Shown here: one piece after another, positions 63,701 to 64,000 of the stretch | How the letters are laid out: every line of letters begins with the position of its first letter | Numbering within the stretch: position 1 is the stretch's first letter | Source: Bacillus sp. 2B10 | GTDB lineage: Bacteria; Pseudomonadota; Alphaproteobacteria; Sphingomonadales; Sphingomonadaceae | Length of the DNA: 64,000 bases | Direction: 5' to 3' | NCBI GenBank assembly: GCA_003946805.1 | Contig: RPSH01000001.1 | Span: 124,001-188,000 of the forward strand | Notes under the pieces: model-generated | The model's database searches: none | The model's input: the letters and a program-made list of their open reading frames with translations, nothing else | What the model was told of the DNA's origin: nothing | Translations under genes and position numbers: made by a program

Positions 63701-64000
63701 TGGAATTCCTCTTCGAAACCGGGGTCGATGGAGTTGAGCTTGATCGCGGCCTGTCCGTTGGCGGTGCCGACCGTGCCGGTGCCCAGCCGCCGGTTGGCGA
63801 CCCATACCGGCACCTGCGGCCCGAAACTGATCGGTATGACGTCGCCTTCCTTCAGCTCCAGCAGCAGCGCGAGCGACACGACCGGTTCGGCCAGCACCGA
63901 TCGCACCGGCAGCTTCACGCTCATCACCGCGCGGGTCAGGCCCGCCAGCCATTTGGGATCGGGCGCGCTCTTGCCATGCACCTTGGTCGACAGCTGCGGC
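63697..64000 (-). CDS. fliM: flagellar switch protein FliM, C-terminal part (runs off window)
   Basis: The frame is open to the window end; about 100 C-terminal residues are visible. They contain the SpoA domain: VKLPVRSVLAEPVVSLALLL, ELKEGDVIPISFG, VWVANRRLGTGTVGTANGQAA and KLNSIDPGFEEEFQ. FliM carries CheY binding in the missing N-terminus. The stop overlaps the fliN start by 4 bp. Confidence 0.93.
   Translation of the reverse strand, partial: PQLSTKVHGKSAPDPKWLAGLTRAVMSVKLPVRSVLAEPVVSLALLLELKEGDVIPISFGPQVPVWVANRRLGTGTVGTANGQAAIKLNSIDPGFEEEFQ

Overview
The window is a GC-rich chromosomal segment from an alphaproteobacterium, most likely a sphingomonad (Sphingomonas or a close relative). 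The reasons are the very high G+C in third codon positions, several TonB-dependent receptors of the kinds that are expanded in sphingomonads, the DUF3576-leuS-lptE-holA gene string typical of Alphaproteobacteria, and many short palindromic repeats between genes. I see no transposase, integrase, prophage or CRISPR array; the only mobile-looking elements are small REPIN-like palindromes.

Layout. (1) 1-2834: end of a DUF4230 protein, nadA, and a GcvA-like LysR regulator. (2) 2744-9645, minus strand: a four-gene, translationally coupled operon of an ArgD/AstC-like aminotransferase, an AstD-like aldehyde dehydrogenase, an HglS-type 2-oxoadipate dioxygenase/decarboxylase (DUF1338) and a YdiJ-type D-2-hydroxyglutarate dehydrogenase. 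Read together, this looks like a lysine or 2-aminoadipate to 2-oxoglutarate pathway. (3) 9861-23034: a glycan-use locus with a TonB receptor, a LacI repressor and CUT1 ATPase, a secreted helical-barrel protein, a sugar-binding lipoprotein, two permeases, a GH130 enzyme, a DUF1861/MTP-like protein and an aldo/keto reductase. A shared LacI-type palindrome lies in front of both the receptor and the ABC operon. GH130 and DUF1861 together suggest beta-1,2-mannosides. (4) 23090-27072: DUF2946, a TonB receptor and a PepSY membrane protein, with Met/His-rich segments that suggest copper handling. (5) 27125-34473: ligase-associated exonuclease, repeats, an exported protein of unknown function, DUF3576 lipoprotein, leuS, lptE, holA and tRNA-Leu(GAG).

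(6) 34514-37755: an HscC-like Hsp70 and a membrane-anchored J-like partner. (7) 37903-44742: a Tat-exported GH43-like protein, a third TonB receptor, a methyl-accepting chemotaxis protein and a DUF2332 protein. (8) 44757-51157: tRNA-Gln(CTG), Ppx/GppA phosphatase, rlmE, a PRISE-type reductase divergent from an HxlR regulator, rpoZ, a phospholipase D-family protein and two small unknown proteins. (9) 51233-57487: a TlpA-like lipoprotein divergent from argH, an LptM-like lipoprotein, lysA, a Met8-like siroheme-synthesis protein, a ZntB-like transporter and an FMN reductase. (10) 57690-64000, minus strand: flagellar genes fliM (partial), fliN, fliO, fliP, fliQ, fliR, flhB, fliD and fliS. The fliQ-fliR boundary carries 385 bp filled with three REPIN-like palindromes.

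Most operons here are packed with 1-4 bp ATGA/GTGA overlaps, which helped fix start codons. Most spacers longer than about 200 bp contain paired palindromic repeats. The best candidates for new biology are the 2-oxoadipate operon, the LacI-controlled mannoside locus and the nested REPIN elements.
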